64,000 nucleotides of DNA from an uncultured Trichococcus sp. (GTDB taxonomy: Bacteria; Bacillota; Bacilli; Lactobacillales; Aerococcaceae). Positions 63,485-64,000 of the stretch are shown here, piece by piece. The position numbers and the translations under genes were made by a program. Below the pieces are notes generated by a model. The model was not told the origin of the DNA, searched no databases, and saw only the letters and a program-made list of their open reading frames with translations. The stretch lies in the NCBI RefSeq assembly GCF_963667775.1, contig NZ_OY764015.1:1009168-1073167 (forward strand), read 5' to 3'. Numbering within the stretch: the first letter of the stretch is position 1; each line of letters begins with the position of its first letter.

Positions 63485-64000
63485 TTATCCTTGCATTTGT
63501 TTAGCATCTGCCGCACGCCGCAATGCCTGTCCGACATAAATGATGCACAACAACAATGCAAAGATGAGTGTGGATGCTGGTAACCATACCCATGCATAGT
63601 TTTCAAATACGGTTGGGGAAATTGCATAGCGCAACAAATTGCCTACACTCGGAACGGTGGGCGGTAGCCCAAATCCCAAAAAGCTCAAACCTGTTTCCAT
63701 CCCGATGTTCCTTGCCAACGACATAGTCGTATTGATGATGACCAGTGAACTGAAATTAGGCAATATTTCACGGAACATGATCAGCAAGTCGTTTGTCCCT
63801 GCTGTTTTGGAAGCCCGCACATAGTCACGGCTGGCTTCCGAACGCGTCCGGTTTCGAAAAACCTTTGATTTTCCTGCCCAACTGAAGGCACTCATCAGCA
63901 AAACGAACGTAATAAAATTGTATTCGGATACGATGGCCATCAGTACGAGAACCAAAACACTTGCCGGGAGCACCATGATGAAATCAATGGAGCGCATAAG
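63485..64000 (-). CDS. Oligopeptide ABC transporter permease (OppC-like, 3' part)
   Basis: The last 171 codons of a BPD-type permease; the frame stays open to the window edge. Several membrane helices are visible (MVLPASVLVLVLMAIVSEY, FITFVLLMSAFSW, LIFALLLCIIYVGQAL). The EAA cytoplasmic loop reads YVRASKTAGTNDLLIMFREILPN, in which the Glu-Ala-Ala of the motif is Lys-Thr-Ala while the Gly is kept, and LSFLGFGLPPTVPSVGNLL is the typical OppC/DppC segment. It stops 14 bases before the OppA-like gene, so permease precedes binding protein in this operon. Confidence 0.92.
   Translation of the reverse strand, partial: LMRSIDFIMVLPASVLVLVLMAIVSEYNFITFVLLMSAFSWAGKSKVFRNRTRSEASRDYVRASKTAGTNDLLIMFREILPNFSSLVIINTTMSLARNIGMETGLSFLGFGLPPTVPSVGNLLRYAISPTVFENYAWVWLPASTLIFALLLCIIYVGQALRRAADAKQMQG

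Overview
The window is a stretch of ordinary low-to-mid GC Gram-positive chromosome, almost fully coding, with 61 protein genes supported plus one doubtful short frame. Gene content and order (rpmG, 5-formyl-THF cyclo-ligase, gluP, glcK; ytkL, ytoI, nrnA; comN, yajC, tgt; nfeD, floA; rnc, smc, ftsY, ylxM, ffh, rpsP, khpA, rimM, trmD, rplS), a DUF1033 and a DUF4044 protein, a lipoprotein YidC, an AdhE and a PBP2b-like transpeptidase without PASTA domains point to Lactobacillales. Carnobacteriaceae, perhaps Trichococcus-like, is my best guess. The guess rests on recollection of gene sets and a GC content in the mid 40s, not on a search. No tRNA, rRNA, CRISPR array, prophage or insertion sequence was seen.

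Layout. 1-2180 (minus): BMP-type nucleoside-binding lipoprotein and its ABC ATPase, cut by the window edge. 2180-6552: FtsK translocase, DUF1033 protein, then acylphosphatase and YidC on the plus strand. 6654-10468 (minus): a CsrRS/LisRK-like two-component pair and 6-phosphogluconate dehydrogenase. 10653-16125: a DUF4044 miniprotein, a run matching the Bacillus yqg region (rhodanese-like protein, YqgU-like lipoprotein, GlcK, GluP, 5-FCL, L33), and a two-gene plus-strand unit of membrane-anchored proteins (coiled coil plus HTH; orphan MltG-like domain). 16241-21206: divergent class B PBP and YfhO. 21253-25831 (minus): DhaL-DegV fusion, DUF2177 protein, FtsX-type ABC transporter with an OhrR-like MarR regulator. 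26043-30841: SodA, DUF1189 protein, CshB helicase, G6PD. 30909-36731 (minus): NrnA-YtoI-YtkL, then a DtxR-family regulator, DinB and a ZIP transporter. 37003-39606: AdhE with a candidate Rex site. 39607-40161 is the only gap above 300 bases and holds several hairpins. 40162-45252: ComN, YajC, Tgt, a TIM-barrel isomerase and the NfeD-FloA unit. 45407-50651: ClpB with a CtsR operator, a SufT-like protein, an alpha/beta hydrolase, a Cof phosphatase and an unknown protein. 50778-61499: the L19-to-RNase III translation, secretion and chromosome block. 61698-64000: OppA-like lipoprotein and the end of an OppC-like permease.

Themes. Oxidative pentose phosphate genes zwf and gnd are both present but about 19 kb apart. 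Stress and metal control recurs: CtsR on clpB, a Rex-like site on adhE, an OhrR-like regulator with a 22-bp palindrome at its promoter, and a DtxR-family regulator with one operator-like palindrome in its leader and a second inside its own gene. Many starts are TTG placed behind good ribosome binding sites (ftsK, pbp2, smc, rnc, tgt, yajC, comN, nfeD and others), so several starts given here lie downstream of the longest open frame.

I see no convincing new multi-gene system. The observations most worth checking are the hairpin-rich gap at 39819-40161, the paired DtxR-type palindromes, the OhrR-like regulator with its ABC transporter, and the orphan MltG-domain/HTH pair.
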